DNA from: Enterobacter ludwigii
GTDB taxonomy: Bacteria > Pseudomonadota > Gammaproteobacteria > Enterobacterales > Enterobacteriaceae
Length of the DNA stretch: 64,000 bases
Direction of reading: 5' to 3'
NCBI GenBank assembly: GCA_023023105.1
Contig: CP083824.1
Location: forward strand, 3,658,001 to 3,722,000
Part shown: positions 9,232 to 20,214 of the stretch, in pieces
Layout of the letters: the number at the start of each line of letters is the position of its first letter
How positions within the stretch are numbered: the first letter of the stretch is position 1
Notes under the pieces: generated by a model
Databases searched by the model: none
Seen by the model: the letters and a program-made list of their open reading frames with translations, nothing else
Told to the model about the DNA's origin: nothing
Position numbers and translations under genes: made by a program

Positions 9232-11448
9232 TTAAGTCCTTTGTGAACATGACCGGGCGGCGGCGACCACCGCCTGCCCGAAGGAGATCGCTCCGTCACC
9301 TGCGGGCAGGCGCGAAGGAAAAAGAAGCGTAAAGTCAGAAAGATAATGACGCAGACGCGCACGCAGCAGGCGGTTGTGTAACACCCCACCGCTGAAGCAC
9401 ACCGTGGAAAGTGATAAACGCATGGCATGCAATTTGACTAATTGCGCCAACCCTTTTGCCAGCGCATCGTGAAACGCCCATGCGCGTTCGCAGGGCTCCG
9501 CCTGCCAGTTCAGCCATTGCTGCCAGAAGAGGGAGAGATTATCCACCGAAAGCGTGACCGGGTGCGCGACACCGGCGCACTGTGAAGCCAGTGCTTCCAG
9601 CCGGCAAGCCGCTTCACTTTCGTAGCGTTGCGTTTCTATGCCCAGCGCGCAGGCGATTGCATCGAAAAGCCTTCCGCATGACGAGGCCAGCGGCGTATTG
9701 ACGCCGCGCCCGATTGCTGTCGCCAGCAGCGGCCAGTTTTGGCGCTGTACCGCACGCGTTTCCGGGTAGTGCTGCCAGTCAGGCACAAACGCCAGGCAAT
9801 GTGCGAGTAAATTGCGCCACGGCTGAACGGCCGCCAGATCCCCGCCAGGCAACGCCACGGCAGGTAATCCACCGAGATGCTCACAGTCGCAGTAGTTTAC
9901 CCGCAGACATTCCCCACCCCACAGCGCACCGTTCTCGCCCATGCCGATCCCGTCCATCGTCAACGCGATAACATCGCCACCGTCGAGCGGCCAGCCGTTT
10001 TCAGCCAGGCACGCCGCCGCGTGTGCGTGATGGTGCAACACGGTGTCGACCGGCAACGCCTGCTCGTGTGCCCATTGTCGGGAGTGGTAACCCGGATGGG
10101 CATCGCACACCACACGCTCCGGTTGAAAGGTGTAGATCTGCTGCATCAGCGCCAGTGCCGAACGCCACTGGGCTTCGACACCCTCGTCACTGAGATCGCC
10201 AAAATGCTGGCTCAGCACGGCCTGGTTCCCGCGCACCAGGCAGAACGTATTTTTCATCTCGCTACCTGTACACAACATAGCGGGTATATTGCTAAAACCT
10301 GCAGGCAACGTGATGGCATCCGGCACAAATCCGCGCGCACGGCGCAGCATTGTCCCGTCCTGAAGCAGGACCGAATCATCCATCCTCTGCACAATGTCGC
10401 GGTTGTGAAGCAGAAAACCGTCTGCAATCTCCCCAAGCTCGTCCAGCGCCTGCTGATTACTGATGGCGGGCGGTTTGCCGCTGAGATTGCCGGAGGTCAT
10501 CACCAGCGGAAGCTGGCAGTCGAGCATGAGCAAATGTTGCAGCGGGTTTGCGGGCAGCATGATGCCTACCAAGTCCAGGCCCGGAGCTATCTCGTCGGGC
10601 AACGCGGGCAACCACACCTTTGGCGTAAGCACAATGGGGGCTGCGGGTGAGCATAACAGCGTCTGAATCGCCGTCGGCAGCGCTTCCGCCTGCGGGATCA
10701 TCACGGCCAGCGGCTTCGCAGGACGCTGTTTGCGTGATCGAAGTAACGCGACCGCCTGCGGATTGAGCGCATCACAGGCGAGGTGAAAACCCCCTAACCC
10801 TTTGATGGCAACAATGCCACCGTTTTTCAGCATCTCTACCGCAGCGCTTAACGCAGACTCGCGGGTAGTAATGATGTCCCCCGCACGCCATTCCAGCTCC
10901 GGCCCGCAGTCCGGGCAGGCGACGGGCTGCGCATGAAAACGGCGGTCTGCGGGGTTGCGATACTCCGTTTCACATGGTTCGCACAGCGGGAATGTCGCCA
11001 TCGACGTGGCCGGGCGGTCATAAGGCATGGCGCGGATAATGGTAAAACGCGGACCACAGTGGGTGCAGTTGATAAACGGATAGCGATAACGGCGTTCACG
11101 GGGATCGCGCATCTCAGCCAGGCATGCCGGACAGGTAGCGGCATCCGGTACGATCTGGGTGTCCATCGCCCCGCCCGCGCTGTGACGGATGGTAAAGTCC
11201 TCCGGCACACGCCTCCAGGTGAAAGGCTGCAAGTCGATCGCGTCAATACGCGCCAGCGGTGGGCAGTCCTGGCGCAGCCTCGCGGTAAAGGCCCCCCCAT
11301 TACCCGCGAGCCGCACCAGCACGCCCTCTCCGTCATTGCAGACGTCGCCGTTTAACTGAAGCGACTGCGCCAGTTGCCAGACGAAGGGACGAAATCCGAC
11401 GCCCTGCACTTTGCCGCGCACGCGCAGCTGTACGCCGTTACTGCACAT
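9232..11448 (-). CDS. hypF: Carbamoyltransferase HypF, [NiFe]-hydrogenase maturation
   Basis: Makes the thiocyanate-like carbamoyl adduct on HypE from carbamoyl phosphate, the source of the CN ligands of the NiFe site. The protein has 738 residues (E. coli 750). An N-terminal acylphosphatase domain contains [14 protein letters not shown]. Two zinc-finger pairs follow (CPACLAEM with [16 protein letters not shown] with CPDCGP). Next come a YrdC-like domain and a Kae1/TobZ-like C-terminal part with [14 protein letters not shown] and the metal-binding [14 protein letters not shown]. It is preceded by hydN (six bases) and followed directly by the nickel permease, so expression should follow the hydN sigma-54 promoter. 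Confidence 0.96.
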   Translation of the reverse strand: MCSNGVQLRVRGKVQGVGFRPFVWQLAQSLQLNGDVCNDGEGVLVRLAGNGGAFTARLRQDCPPLARIDAIDLQPFTWRRVPEDFTIRHSAGGAMDTQIVPDAATCPACLAEMRDPRERRYRYPFINCTHCGPRFTIIRAMPYDRPATSMATFPLCEPCETEYRNPADRRFHAQPVACPDCGPELEWRAGDIITTRESALSAAVEMLKNGGIVAIKGLGGFHLACDALNPQAVALLRSRKQRPAKPLAVMIPQAEALPTAIQTLLCSPAAPIVLTPKVWLPALPDEIAPGLDLVGIMLPANPLQHLLMLDCQLPLVMTSGNLSGKPPAISNQQALDELGEIADGFLLHNRDIVQRMDDSVLLQDGTMLRRARGFVPDAITLPAGFSNIPAMLCTGSEMKNTFCLVRGNQAVLSQHFGDLSDEGVEAQWRSALALMQQIYTFQPERVVCDAHPGYHSRQWAHEQALPVDTVLHHHAHAAACLAENGWPLDGGDVIALTMDGIGMGENGALWGGECLRVNYCDCEHLGGLPAVALPGGDLAAVQPWRNLLAHCLAFVPDWQHYPETRAVQRQNWPLLATAIGRGVNTPLASSCGRLFDAIACALGIETQRYESEAACRLEALASQCAGVAHPVTLSVDNLSLFWQQWLNWQAEPCERAWAFHDALAKGLAQLVKLHAMRLSLSTVCFSGGVLHNRLLRARLRHYLSDFTLLFPSRLPAGDGAISFGQAVVAAARSCSQRT

Positions 11449-11454
11449 GGCGGA

Positions 11455-12000
11455 TCAGAACAGCAGAGATGAAGAGGTATCGAACACCGCACGACGGCGT
11501 TTTTCCGCACTCATCTGTTCGAGCTTATCGCGATCAACACACACCAGGGCGTGCGTCGGGCAGGCTTCCATGCAGGCCGGGCCCGCTTCACGGTGGTAGC
11601 AGAGGTCACACTTGTTGGCTTCGGCTTTGTCCGTGCGCACATTCAGGCCCATGCCGCTGTTACGCACAACCGGACGGACAACCACTTCCATCGCGCCATA
11701 CGGGCAGGCAACCACGCAGGTTTTACAGCCGATGCAGCGCTCCTGCATCACGTGCACAAACCCTTTTTCGCGTTTAATCGCCCCGTTCGGGCAGACATTC
11801 GCGCACGGTGCGTCTTCGCACTGACGACAGATGGCGGCGGTGGAAATATTCACGCCTTTAATGACATGGATGCGCGGCAAAAAAGTATCAGGGGTAAGCG
11901 ACGCGCAATCCTGCTCCGCCTGATGGGAAACCACGCACGCTACTTCACAGGTACGGCAACCAATGCACTTACTGGCATCGGCCATAATAAAACGGTTCAT
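11455..12000 (-). CDS. hydN: Electron-transport ferredoxin-like protein HydN
   Basis: Four-cluster [4Fe-4S] protein related to HycB, linked in E. coli to formate dehydrogenase H activity. Cysteine motifs appear as CIGCRTCEVAC, CRQCEDAPCANVCP, CIGCKTCVVACP and CDLCYHREAGPACMEACP. The chosen start gives 181 residues beginning MNRFIMADASK, as in E. coli; a GGAG ribosome binding site lies six bases upstream, and an earlier ATG five codons away is less likely. The C-terminus (VFDTSSSLLF) is slightly longer than in E. coli (175). First gene of hydN-hypF-permease. Confidence 0.95.
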   Translation of the reverse strand: MNRFIMADASKCIGCRTCEVACVVSHQAEQDCASLTPDTFLPRIHVIKGVNISTAAICRQCEDAPCANVCPNGAIKREKGFVHVMQERCIGCKTCVVACPYGAMEVVVRPVVRNSGMGLNVRTDKAEANKCDLCYHREAGPACMEACPTHALVCVDRDKLEQMSAEKRRRAVFDTSSSLLF

Positions 12001-12036
12001 CTGCTTCTCCAGCATTACTGTTATGCGCGGAGATAT

Positions 12037-12051
12037 TCATAAACCGTGCCA
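12037..12051 (-). promoter_or_regulatory. Possible sigma-54 promoter of hydN
   Basis: Read on the minus strand: TGGCAC, five bases, then ATGA. The -24 element is perfect. The -12 element shows GA where GC is expected, so this is weaker than the hycA and hypA sites. The position, about 37 bases upstream of the hydN ATG, fits. Assignment rests on the known sigma-54/FhlA dependence of hydN-hypF in E. coli. Confidence 0.5.
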
Positions 12052-12098
12052 ATTATTAAGACATTGATTTTAAATAAATTTAAAAATGACGCTGGCAC

Positions 12099-12134
12099 TG
12101 TCATCGTCACTTCTGACGATGACAGCTGTCGACA
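12099..12134. promoter_or_regulatory. Palindromes upstream of hydN, candidate FhlA activating site
   Basis: A perfect 11-4-11 inverted repeat (TGTCATCGTCA, CTTC, TGACGATGACA; 12099-12124) is followed by the 8-base palindrome TGTCGACA at 12127-12134, which abuts the ascG stop codon. TGTCGAC also occurs in the hycA-hycB and hycA-hypA control regions. FhlA binding is inferred; the long palindrome could instead end ascG transcription. Confidence 0.5.
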
Positions 12135-13148
12135 TCAACGATGAGGGCCGTCAATGACGGAGTCGCGCAGGACAAGCTCGCCGGAGAACGTTTGCTGATA
12201 TTTAAACTCCCCGCCGTCGAGCATAAAGATCAGTCGGCTGATGGTTTCTTTGATCATCTCCGTCACCGGAATGCGAACGCTGGAAAGCGACGGCACGATA
12301 TAAGGTGCGATGGCCACGTCGTCAAAACCGATCACCGATACCGCGTCCGGGGTGGCCACACCGCTGTCGTGCAGCTGCTTCATAGCACCGATTGCCATAT
12401 CGTCGTTACTCGCCACCAGCGCCGTAAAGGTTGCCCCCCGAGCCAACAGCTCGGAAACCGCCGCGGCACCACTGGCCGGGTTCCACTTTCCCTGCGAAAT
12501 CAGCTCAGGGCGTAGCGGGATCTGGTGCTGTGCCAGTGCGTCCTTGTAGCCGGAGAGACGTTCAACCCCGGTGGGTGAATCCAGCGAACCCGTGATAAAT
12601 GCGATCTCTCTGTGCCCTTTCTCAATCAGCTGCGACACCGCCTCCTGACAGGAAGCTTTATGATCGGACCAGACGCTGTGGCTGCTGTTTTTCCGCAAGC
12701 GGCGGTTAAGCACCATAATCGGTTGCTCACACTTCTCGACGATCTCATCCATCTCATCCACACTCAGGAAACGCGGGTAGATAATCACCGCATCGCAACG
12801 CATATCGAGTAAATACTGGATCGCCTCACGCTCTTCATCAGCGCTGTGCTTGCCGTCAGCAAGGATCAGCTGTCGCCCTTTTTCTTCTGTCATCCGCGCG
12901 GCGTTAAACAGCAGTTCGCTAAAGTAGACGCCGTGGTACAGGGTGTTTGTCACTACCAGCCCCAGCGTCTGGGTGCGTTTGGTCGCCAGGTTGCGCGCCA
13001 GTAAATTCGGGCGATAGCCGCTCTCTTCAATGGCCTGAAACACCCGGTCTTTGGTCTCCTGGCTGACATAGCCATTTCCCGACAGCACCCGGGATACCGT
13101 TGCTTTCGAAACGCCTGCCCGCTTCGCCACTTCAAGCATCGTGGTCAT
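12135..13148 (-). CDS. ascG: LacI-family repressor AscG
   Basis: Represses the ascFB beta-glucoside genes. The protein has 337 residues. An N-terminal LacI helix-turn-helix and hinge are visible (MLEVAKRAGVSKATVSRVLS, then SGYRPNLLARNL), followed by a periplasmic-binding-like effector domain (VIGFDDVAIAPYIVPSLSS). ATG 13148 gives the E. coli-like N-terminus MTTMLEV; the frame stays open further upstream without a good start. It is divergent from ascF with a recognisable operator between them, and is tail-to-head with hydN. Confidence 0.95.
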   Translation of the reverse strand: MTTMLEVAKRAGVSKATVSRVLSGNGYVSQETKDRVFQAIEESGYRPNLLARNLATKRTQTLGLVVTNTLYHGVYFSELLFNAARMTEEKGRQLILADGKHSADEEREAIQYLLDMRCDAVIIYPRFLSVDEMDEIVEKCEQPIMVLNRRLRKNSSHSVWSDHKASCQEAVSQLIEKGHREIAFITGSLDSPTGVERLSGYKDALAQHQIPLRPELISQGKWNPASGAAAVSELLARGATFTALVASNDDMAIGAMKQLHDSGVATPDAVSVIGFDDVAIAPYIVPSLSSVRIPVTEMIKETISRLIFMLDGGEFKYQQTFSGELVLRDSVIDGPHR

Positions 13149-13314
13149 CTTGTTATTCCGTCTGAAACTGATGGAGCGCAGTGTACTGCACTGCAGAAAA
13201 ATTGTCGCAGCGATGAAATCACGCTTTTTGCACCGCCTGGTGATCATCATCACGAAATGAAAAAATGGTCGAAATGTGATCTTGTTTCATTCAAATAAAC
13301 TCATGATGATTATG

Positions 13315-13328
13315 TGGAACCGGTTTCC
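13315..13328. promoter_or_regulatory. AscG operator upstream of ascF
   Basis: TGGAACCGGTTTCC matches the E. coli AscG operator (TGAAACCGGTTTCA) at 12 of 14 positions. It lies 35 bases before the ascF start, where bound repressor would block transcription. Confidence 0.75.
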
Positions 13329-13362
13329 TACATTTCTCACAACGATAACAGGATCTCATCCG

Positions 13363-14814
13363 ATGGCCAAAAATTACGCTGCGCTGGCGAATGATGTCGT
13401 CAGCGCGCTGGGCGGCAAAGAGAACATCGTCGCCGTCACCCACTGCATGACGCGTCTGCGCTTCGTCCTGAAAGACGAAAGCCTCACCGACGCTGCGCGT
13501 CTGAAAAGCATTAGCGGCGTGCTCGGCGTAGTGCGCAACGACAACCAGTGCCAGGTGATCATTGGCAACACCGTTTCTCAGGCCTACCGCGAGGTAGTCA
13601 GCCTGCTGCCAGCCGACCTGCAGCCTGCATCACCGGAAGGTCCACAGAAGTTGACATTGCGCCGCATTGGCGCCGGGATCCTGGATGCGCTCATCGGCAC
13701 CATGTCGCCGCTGATCCCGGCGATCATCGGTGGCTCGATGGTTAAACTGCTGGCGATGATCCTTGAGATGACCGGCGTGCTGCCTAAAGGCGCGCCGACG
13801 CTCACCATTCTCACCGTGATTGGCGACGGTGCCTTCTTCTTCCTGCCGCTGATGGTGGCGGCCTCGGCAGCGGTGAAATTCAAAACCAACATGTCGCTGG
13901 CGATCGCCATTGCAGGGGTTTTGGTTCATCCGAGCTTTATCGAGTTGATGGCGAAAGCCGCGCAGGGCGAGCATGTTGAGTTCGCCTTCATTCCAGTAAC
14001 GGCAGTGAAATACACCTACACCGTGATCCCGGCGCTGGTGATGACCTGGTGCCTGTCGTACATCGAACGCTGGGTCGATCGCATTACCCCGGCAGTGACC
14101 AAAAACTTCCTCAAACCGATGCTGATCGTGCTGATTGCCGCCCCGCTCGCCATTGTGCTGATTGGGCCGCTGGGGATCTGGATCGGTAGCGCCATCTCCG
14201 CGCTGGTTTACACCATTCACGGCTATCTGGGCTGGCTCTCCGTGGCGATCATGGGAGCACTCTGGCCGCTGCTGGTGATGACCGGGATGCACCGCGTCTT
14301 TACGCCAACCATCATCCAGACCATTGCCGAAACGGGCAAAGAAGGGATGGTCATGCCGTCGGAAATCGGCGCCAACCTCTCCCTTGGCGGTTCGTCTCTG
14401 GCGGTAGCCTGGAAAACCAAAAACCCGGAGCTGCGCCAGACGGCGTTAGCGGCGGCAGCCTCTGCCATCATGGCGGGGATCTCTGAACCCGCGCTGTACG
14501 GTGTAGCGGTACGGCTGAAACGTCCACTGATTGCGAGCCTGATCAGCGGTTTTATCTGCGGTGCGGTGGCCGGCATTGCCGGACTTGCCAGCCATTCGAT
14601 GGCCGCACCTGGGTTGTTTACCAGCGTGCAGTTCTTCGACCCGGCGAACCCGATGACCATCGTCTGGGTGTTCGGTGTCATGGCGCTGGCGGTGGTGCTG
14701 TCGTTCGTTCTGACCCTGATATTAGGTTTTGAAGATATCCCGGTCGAAGACGATGCTGAAAAAGCGCGCGCCCTACAGAGTGCCCCGGTACAGAGCAAAG
14801 CAGCAAAAGCATAA
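13363..14814 (+). CDS. ascF: Beta-glucoside (arbutin/salicin/cellobiose) PTS EIIBC AscF
   Basis: Takes up and phosphorylates aryl-beta-glucosides. The protein has 483 residues in IIB-IIC order. The IIB phosphocysteine is in VTHCMTRLRF, Cys about 28. The IIC domain has about ten hydrophobic helices and GISEPALYGVAVRLKRP. ATG 13363 gives MAKNYAALANDV, as in E. coli; the frame is open to 13276 but the operator lies there, so that extension is not translated. No IIA domain, as in E. coli AscF. ascB follows after 18 bases. The operon is cryptic in E. coli; nothing here shows whether it is active. Confidence 0.94.
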   Translation: MAKNYAALANDVVSALGGKENIVAVTHCMTRLRFVLKDESLTDAARLKSISGVLGVVRNDNQCQVIIGNTVSQAYREVVSLLPADLQPASPEGPQKLTLRRIGAGILDALIGTMSPLIPAIIGGSMVKLLAMILEMTGVLPKGAPTLTILTVIGDGAFFFLPLMVAASAAVKFKTNMSLAIAIAGVLVHPSFIELMAKAAQGEHVEFAFIPVTAVKYTYTVIPALVMTWCLSYIERWVDRITPAVTKNFLKPMLIVLIAAPLAIVLIGPLGIWIGSAISALVYTIHGYLGWLSVAIMGALWPLLVMTGMHRVFTPTIIQTIAETGKEGMVMPSEIGANLSLGGSSLAVAWKTKNPELRQTALAAAASAIMAGISEPALYGVAVRLKRPLIASLISGFICGAVAGIAGLASHSMAAPGLFTSVQFFDPANPMTIVWVFGVMALAVVLSFVLTLILGFEDIPVEDDAEKARALQSAPVQSKAAKA

Positions 14815-16257
<1,443 letters not shown>

Positions 16258-16264
16258 ACTGTTG

Positions 16265-16298
16265 CCCTCACCCCGACCCTCTCCCACAGGGAGAGGGA
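16265..16298. repeat. CCCTCACCC-type palindromic repeat, copy 2
   Basis: CCCTCACCCCGA leads into CCCTCTCCC (16277-16285), loop ACA, and GGGAGAGGG (16289-16297). It lies between the convergent ascB and hycI genes and may serve as a bidirectional transcript end. It is almost identical to the copy at 55584. Confidence 0.88.
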
Positions 16299-16315
16299 GA
16301 TCGGTTTGGCACAGC

Positions 16316-16771
16316 TCAGAGCCGGGAAAATCCCCCGTCCCCACACCATCCCGCAAGCCGGGAATAAACCACTTCGACCGCCGCTTTCACCGGCGGCGTC
16401 ATCGGGTAATAAAACCCAACAATGTCCGGCTGAATCCCCAAAAACAGCACCTCGCCCACGTCGTCTTTAATCTGATCGACCAGGTAGTTCAGCGGCATAT
16501 TGTGGGTGGTCATCATAAACATCTCGGCGATGTCATCCGGGTCAATCAGGCGGATCTCGCCGGGGTTGAGCCCCATATCCGTGGCATCAACGATCAGCAG
16601 CCTGTCCGGGTGCAGCTCACGAATCGCAACCACGTCGTTTTCCGGCGCGCTGCCACCGTCGATGACCACCCAGTTACCCTGAGAATTTGCCGCGCACATT
16701 TCTGCCAACAATGGGCCTGCGCCGTCATCGCCCATCATGCTGTTGCCAACACACAGTAAAACGTCAGTCAC
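16316..16771 (-). CDS. hycI: Hydrogenase 3 maturation endopeptidase HycI
   Basis: Nickel-dependent protease that removes the C-terminal extension of the HycE precursor after nickel insertion. The protein has 151 residues (E. coli 156). Family motifs LLCVGNSMMGDDGAGP and DATDMGLNPGE contain the metal-ligating acidic residues, and the conserved histidine is in TTHNMPLN. Last gene of the hyc operon; its start overlaps hycH by eight bases. Confidence 0.95.
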   Translation of the reverse strand: MTDVLLCVGNSMMGDDGAGPLLAEMCAANSQGNWVVIDGGSAPENDVVAIRELHPDRLLIVDATDMGLNPGEIRLIDPDDIAEMFMMTTHNMPLNYLVDQIKDDVGEVLFLGIQPDIVGFYYPMTPPVKAAVEVVYSRLAGWCGDGGFSRL

Positions 16772-17174
16772 GTAATCTCCTCACCATCAGGTAGATGGCG
16801 CTCTCCTGATGAATATCGTGCAGCATGCTAAGCAGCGTTTTGCTCCACGCCTGCTGCTCAGGGGTTTGCCTGTTCAGCGCCGCGTCAAACGCGTTCGCCA
16901 ACATCGCAATGTGGTTGGCGTCGATGACGATCTCGCCGTACTTCGGCACGCCTTCCATCTTGCGCCGCGCCGTACTGCCCTCCTCCAGCGTGGCGATCCA
17001 CGCCAGATACTCGGGCCACGGGCAGCTTAACGCCGTTTCCAGGCAGTCAATCACCCCGAGGTGATGCCCAATCGCCAGGCTGTAATAGACCACCTGCTGC
17101 GCCGCATCCGGCGTGGCATCGTTCTCATCAATAAACTTACGGCTCAGCTGACTGAACACCACCGTTTCACTCAT
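16764..17174 (-). CDS. hycH: Formate hydrogenlyase maturation protein HycH
   Basis: Required for hydrogenase 3 large-subunit maturation in E. coli, with no known catalytic activity. The protein has 136 residues, the same length as E. coli HycH. No motifs beyond family identity can be assigned ([20 protein letters not shown]). It overlaps hycG by four bases and hycI by eight, so it is translationally coupled on both sides. Confidence 0.93.
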   Translation of the reverse strand: MSETVVFSQLSRKFIDENDATPDAAQQVVYYSLAIGHHLGVIDCLETALSCPWPEYLAWIATLEEGSTARRKMEGVPKYGEIVIDANHIAMLANAFDAALNRQTPEQQAWSKTLLSMLHDIHQESAIYLMVRRLRD

Positions 17175-17938
17175 CGGATACGCGCCTCTTCCACGATGTT
17201 GTTCAGGTTTGCCACAATCTCATTCAAACGCGGATCGTTCTCCGCCTCCAGCCAGCGAGCCACCTGATGCTCACCCTGACTCAGCAGACGCAGGTAATCG
17301 TCGGCAATCTGGCGACCATAGCGATAGCCCGCCAGTTTGCGCGCCGTGCGATCGACCTTCACCCGCAGCGGCTGCACCATGTCCGGGTGCAGGATGGTCG
17401 CAGGCTGGTTATCAAGCTCCCCAGGTTCACGAGCATGAATTTTCTGCTCCAGCAGGCCAAGCGCCATGGCAAAACCGTACAGCGTTGCGGCAGGTGTCGG
17501 TGGGCAGCCCGGAATGTAAACATCCACCGGCACGATTTTGTCAGTGCCACCCCAGACGCAATACAGATCGTGGAAAATGCCGCCGCTGTTGCCACAGGCT
17601 CCGTACGAGATACAGATTTTCGGGTCAGGCGCAGATTGCCAGGCGCGCAGCGCAGGCGAGCGCATGGCGCGGGTGACGGCGCCGGTAAACAGCAAAATGT
17701 CGGCATGGCGCGGAGACGGTACAACTTTGATGCCGAAACGCTCGGCGTCAAACAACGGCGACAGGGTGGCGAAGATCTCAATCTCGCAGCCGTTGCAGCC
17801 GCCGCAGTCCACGCGGTAGACATAGGCCGAGCGTTTGATTTTTTTCAGCAGCGACGCCTTCATGCTGGCGATGGACTCATCCACCGTCATCGGCACCGGA
17901 ATGCCGTTATCGTCGCGCGGGCCCAGTAGGTTTTCCAT
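17171..17938 (-). CDS. hycG: Hydrogenase 3 small subunit HycG
   Basis: NuoB-like small subunit carrying the [4Fe-4S] cluster nearest the NiFe site of formate hydrogenlyase, 255 residues. Cluster cysteines are visible in [14 protein letters not shown], in [10 protein letters not shown] and in [12 protein letters not shown]. There is no signal peptide, consistent with the cytoplasmic face of the complex. It overlaps hycF by one base at the start and hycH by four at the end. Confidence 0.95.
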   Translation of the reverse strand: MENLLGPRDDNGIPVPMTVDESIASMKASLLKKIKRSAYVYRVDCGGCNGCEIEIFATLSPLFDAERFGIKVVPSPRHADILLFTGAVTRAMRSPALRAWQSAPDPKICISYGACGNSGGIFHDLYCVWGGTDKIVPVDVYIPGCPPTPAATLYGFAMALGLLEQKIHAREPGELDNQPATILHPDMVQPLRVKVDRTARKLAGYRYGRQIADDYLRLLSQGEHQVARWLEAENDPRLNEIVANLNNIVEEARIR

Positions 17939-18480
17939 CAGCTGGCCTCTCTCATATGGCGGGTAATATCAATGCGGTCGGACGGCAGCAGGCACTTCTG
18001 ACGCTTACACTCCGGGCAGGTTTCAAAGCTTTCACGATGATGCTCTGCACGAGCGTCTCCATTGTGCTGCAACAGCGCGATGGCATAGTCGATCTCTTTT
18101 TGCACGGCGAATGGACGCTTGCAGACGCGACAGTTACACAGTTCAAAGCGCGACTGCTGCAGGAAGTCTTCTTTCTTCCATACCGCCAGCTCGTATTCCT
18201 GTGACAAGCGGATTGCGACCGTCGGGCAGACCTCTTCGCAGCGGCCACAGAAGATGCAGCGCCCGAGGTTAAACTGCCAGGCCAGTTCACCGGTTTTGAG
18301 GTCCGTTTCCACCGTCAGGGCATTCGACGGACAGGCGTTTACACAGGCCGCGCAGCCGATGCACTGCTGCGGATTGTGTTCCGGCTTACCGCGAAAGTTT
18401 TTATTCACCGGCATCGGCTCCAGCGGATAACTGCTGGTTACCGCGCCGGTTTTGATGACTTTTTTAATAAAGGTAAACAT
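17938..18480 (-). CDS. hycF: Formate hydrogenlyase iron-sulfur subunit HycF
   Basis: NuoI-like ferredoxin subunit of 180 residues that relays electrons within formate hydrogenlyase. Two classical [4Fe-4S] motifs are seen: [12 protein letters not shown] and [12 protein letters not shown]. Additional cysteine pairs follow toward the C-terminus (CNCRVCKRP and CPECKRQKC). It starts nine bases after the hycE stop. Confidence 0.95.
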   Translation of the reverse strand: MFTFIKKVIKTGAVTSSYPLEPMPVNKNFRGKPEHNPQQCIGCAACVNACPSNALTVETDLKTGELAWQFNLGRCIFCGRCEEVCPTVAIRLSQEYELAVWKKEDFLQQSRFELCNCRVCKRPFAVQKEIDYAIALLQHNGDARAEHHRESFETCPECKRQKCLLPSDRIDITRHMREAS

Positions 18481-18489
18481 GACGAGTCC

Positions 18490-20199
18490 TTATTTCAGCG
18501 GCGAGTTCTTACGCTCAATGCTGTAGCGCTCAAGCTCTTTATATGGCACCACCTGGCTTTTCTTCTTGCGCACATCCACCACCGTCATGCGGTCGGTACA
18601 GGAGTAGCACGGATCAAGGCTGCCGATGATCAGCGGCGCGTCGGAAACCGTGTTTCCACGCAGCATATAGCGCAGGGTTGGCCAGTTGGCGTAGGTTGCC
18701 GCACGGCAGCGCCAGCGGTAGAGCTTCTGGTTGTCGCCGGTCATGCTCCAGTGGATGTCATCTCCACGTGGCGCTTCGGCGAATCCCAGCGCGAAGCGGT
18801 TTGGAATGTAGGTGAAACCTTCAACCATCAGCGGGCCGCCCGGCAGGTTATCCAGACCGAAGTCGATCATGTTCAGGGCGGTGAACACCTCATTGATGCG
18901 CACTTTGAGGCGAGAGATAACGTCGCAGCCCTGCTCGCTGTGCACGGTCATCGGCAGCAGGCCATAACCGACGAACGGGTGATCGGCACGGGTGTCGCGG
19001 GCGTGGCCGCTGGCGCGCACCATCGGACCCACGTTGCTGAAATCACGGGCGATTTCAGGGTCAAGACGACCAATCCCGACGGTACGCTGCTCGATGTTTG
19101 GCGTGCTGAGCAGCATATCCACCAGCTCCTGCACGTCGCGACGCATCTGCTGCGCCAGCTGGCGGGTCTGGATCATGTCGTCTTTCAGCAGGTCACGGCG
19201 GATCCCGCCGATCAGGTTCAGACCGTAGGTTTTACGTGCGCCAGTGAGGATCTCCGCCATCTTCATCGACGCTTCACGCACGCGGAAGAACTGCATAAAC
19301 CCGGAGTCAAAACCGACGAAGTGGCAGGCCAGGCCGAGGTTCAGCAGATGCGAGTGCAGGCGCTCCACCTCCAGCAGGATGGCGCGGATCATCTGCGCGC
19401 GCTCTGGCACCACAATTCCCATGCCATTCTCCACCGAGGTGGTGTAGGCGGTGCTGTGGGCAAAGCCGCAGATGCCGCACACGCGGTCAGAGAGGAACGT
19501 GACTTCGTTGTAGCCCATGCGGGTCTCCGCCAGCTTCTCCATGCCGCGGTGGACGTAGAACAGGCGGTAGTCGGCGTCGATAATGTTCTCGCCGTCGACA
19601 AACAGGCGGAAGTGGCCTGGTTCATCGGAAGTCACGTGCAGCGGACCAATCGGCACCACGTTGTTCTTTTTACTGCCCAGCTCGTTGATGAACTCGTAGG
19701 TTTCGCTGTCGGTGGTCGGGGCCGGACGCTGGCGGTAGTCCATGCTGTCCTTGCGCAGCGGATAGAGTTCGTCCGGCCAGTCGTCCGGCAGCACCAGGCG
19801 ACGTTCATCCGGCAGGCCTACAGGCACCAGCCCGTACATGTCGCGCACTTCACGTTCGCCCCATACGGCGGCGGGCACGCGCGGCGTGACGGACGGATAC
19901 TCCGGTTTGTTTGGGTCCACTTCAACGCGTACGGTGAGCCAGCACTTCTCGAACTGCTCCATCGACATCACGTAGTACACCGCATAGTTGCCACACAGCT
20001 GGCGCTCGTCGTTGCCGAACAGCACAGAGAGCCAACCGCCCTGCTGGTAATAGAGAAACTCCACCACTTCCGGCAAATAGTTCACCTTAACGGTGACGGT
20101 GATCTGGTCTTTGGTTTGCCAGGACTCCTCCAGCACGACGCCAGGGAAAGCCTGATGTAACGCGGCGAGATACTGCTGACCTTTCTTTTCTTCAGACAT
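18490..20199 (-). CDS. hycE: Hydrogenase 3 large subunit HycE (precursor)
   Basis: Catalytic [NiFe] subunit producing H2 in formate hydrogenlyase. The protein has 569 residues: an N-terminal NuoC-like part and a NuoD-like part from about residue 180. NiFe ligands lie in RVCGICGFAHS and DPCYSCTDR. After that arginine, about residue 537, 32 residues remain (MTVVDVRKKK to NSPLK). This is the extension that HycI removes, and it matches the E. coli cleavage site. Preceded by hycD. A 594-codon open frame on the opposite strand is an artefact of codon bias. Confidence 0.97.
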   Translation of the reverse strand: MSEEKKGQQYLAALHQAFPGVVLEESWQTKDQITVTVKVNYLPEVVEFLYYQQGGWLSVLFGNDERQLCGNYAVYYVMSMEQFEKCWLTVRVEVDPNKPEYPSVTPRVPAAVWGEREVRDMYGLVPVGLPDERRLVLPDDWPDELYPLRKDSMDYRQRPAPTTDSETYEFINELGSKKNNVVPIGPLHVTSDEPGHFRLFVDGENIIDADYRLFYVHRGMEKLAETRMGYNEVTFLSDRVCGICGFAHSTAYTTSVENGMGIVVPERAQMIRAILLEVERLHSHLLNLGLACHFVGFDSGFMQFFRVREASMKMAEILTGARKTYGLNLIGGIRRDLLKDDMIQTRQLAQQMRRDVQELVDMLLSTPNIEQRTVGIGRLDPEIARDFSNVGPMVRASGHARDTRADHPFVGYGLLPMTVHSEQGCDVISRLKVRINEVFTALNMIDFGLDNLPGGPLMVEGFTYIPNRFALGFAEAPRGDDIHWSMTGDNQKLYRWRCRAATYANWPTLRYMLRGNTVSDAPLIIGSLDPCYSCTDRMTVVDVRKKKSQVVPYKELERYSIERKNSPLK

Positions 20200-20214
20200 A
20201 AAAACTCTCTTTAA

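Noticed and set aside
13276..13362. Upstream start for AscF at 13276
   Set aside because: It would place the AscG operator inside coding sequence and adds residues not found in the family.
18376..20160. 594-codon open frame on the plus strand across hycE and hycF
   Set aside because: It mirrors hycE on the other strand; GC-rich third positions keep antisense frames open. No ribosome site and low-complexity His/Ala/Val/Arg composition.
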